64,000 bases of DNA. Origin: Paraburkholderia gardini. GTDB taxonomy: Bacteria > Pseudomonadota > Gammaproteobacteria > Burkholderiales > Burkholderiaceae. The DNA lies in the NCBI RefSeq assembly GCF_907164575.1, contig NZ_CAJQYY010000025.1, positions 1-64,000 on the forward strand, given 5' to 3'. Positions within the stretch are counted from its first letter, which is position 1. Every line of letters starts with the position of its first letter. Of this stretch, positions 63,629 through 64,000 are shown piece after piece. Below the pieces are notes generated by a model. The model worked only from the letters and a program-made list of their open reading frames with translations. It was not told the DNA's origin and searched no databases. The translations under genes were made by a program, and so were the position numbers.

Positions 63629-63933
63629 TTCGACCGCTTCGCGAGCGACTGGTATTTCGCTTCCAGTCTGTCGAAAACGTCTCCGGCCGGCTTCGTCCGG
63701 CCGTTGTCTGCGTCTTCAACACTGCGGAAGATCGAGGCGTCGAGCGCGGCGAGCTGCGTTTCACGGTCCTGGATGAGCCGCACGCCTTCGCGAAGCACCT
63801 CGCTGCGGTGCGCCTTCCGCGAAGCCCGACCAGCCGGCCCGTCGGGAGATCCCGTCGATAAGACGGGTTTGGCTGACGGGCGCAACCGCTGCTTGAATGC
63901 CCTTGTGTTCCGGCCGTCTCGAGCCGGCGTCAT
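63625..63933 (-). CDS. parD: ParD-like antitoxin with atypical N-terminus
   Basis: A 102-aa frame whose C-terminal two thirds (HRSEVLREGVRLIQDRETQLAALDASIFRSV..) is a ParD-type ribbon-helix-helix antitoxin C-terminal region. The expected N-terminal beta strand and first helix (normally about 30 residues before SEVLREG) are replaced by a basic, non-homologous stretch. It overlaps the frameshifted parE by 4 nt, the usual operon layout. Either the N-terminus has been rearranged or the true start is internal. Confidence 0.6.
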   Translation of the reverse strand: MTPARDGRNTRAFKQRLRPSAKPVLSTGSPDGPAGRASRKAHRSEVLREGVRLIQDRETQLAALDASIFRSVEDADNGRTKPAGDVFDRLEAKYQSLAKRSK

Positions 63934-63948
63934 TCTGGGGGCAAGCCA

Positions 63949-64000
63949 TGTCCAGCAAACAAAACGAACCGATCGTGATCCTGCGTCGCCGGCAGGTCGA
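63949..64000 (+). CDS. 5' end of an unidentified gene (partial)
   Basis: An ATG with a GGGGG-type ribosome site opens a frame reading MSSKQNEPIVILRRRQV to the window edge. The short N-terminus with PIVI followed by basic residues resembles the start of MotB/OmpA-type stator-like proteins, but 17 residues are too few to decide. Confidence 0.35.

Noticed and set aside
37591..64000. A direct repeat of the tRNA 3' end marking the far side of an island
   Set aside because: I found no second copy of the tRNA 3' terminal sequence by eye in the window; the boundary, if any, lies beyond it.

Overview
The window looks like a chromosome segment of a high-GC betaproteobacterium of the Burkholderiaceae, most likely Paraburkholderia or Caballeronia. 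This rests on the macromolecular synthesis order rpsU-yqeY-dnaG-rpoD, the xseB-ispA-dxs block, the DUF3563 and BPSS1780-type proteins, the polA/thrB/DUF2782 neighbourhood and the Gram-negative porin style. No species call is possible from sequence reading alone.

The first 37.6 kb is mostly core or conserved accessory genome. In order it holds a truncated PHB-depolymerase-type esterase, DUF3563, a decayed photolyase, the ohr/ohrR peroxide pair with its operators, a BPSS1780 membrane protein, thrB, a DUF2782 protein, AMP nucleosidase and a split chromate transporter with a divergent LysR regulator. Then come a LOG-family protein back to back with polA, a type II NADH dehydrogenase and a Tat-exported dienelactone hydrolase behind two 56-bp hairpin repeats. 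A sulfurtransferase follows, then a GntR regulator that appears to control an aminotransferase / MFS / hydratase / FAD-FeS dehydrogenase operon through TTTTG-N4-CAAAA operators. The stretch ends with a Rieske oxygenase, xseB-ispA-dxs, folE2, tsaD, an HI0933-type flavoprotein and rpsU-yqeY-dnaG-rpoD.

Directly 3' of rpoD lies an unusual tRNA gene with class II (long variable arm) architecture but a CAU anticodon. It is followed by a recombinase relic and about 1.5 kb of poorly coding DNA. This marks the start of an accessory region that runs to the end of the window.

From 39.5 to 51.7 kb there is a quorum-sensing-linked biosynthetic locus. It has a luxI-type AHL synthase and a luxR-type receptor beside a tightly coupled ten-gene operon. 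The operon encodes an acyl-CoA dehydrogenase, a carrier protein, two KAS III-like pairs, an AMP-dependent ligase, a fold-III PLP decarboxylase, a second and catalytically odd acyl-CoA dehydrogenase and a GNAT. In each KAS III pair one partner keeps the active-site Cys and the other has Gly there, as in the PqsB/PqsC principle. I do not recognise the whole arrangement as any characterised pathway; it is the best candidate here for an undescribed system.

From 51.9 to 63.3 kb is an apparent amide uptake and catabolism module. It comprises a GntR/FCD regulator, two paralogous amidase-signature enzymes, a complete branched-chain/amide-type ABC transporter, a DUF1185 protein and a porin. A tandem duplicate pair of XRE regulators sits inside it, each preceded by a 38-bp dyad operator. 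The window closes with a frameshifted ParE toxin, its ParD-like antitoxin and the 5' end of an unidentified gene.
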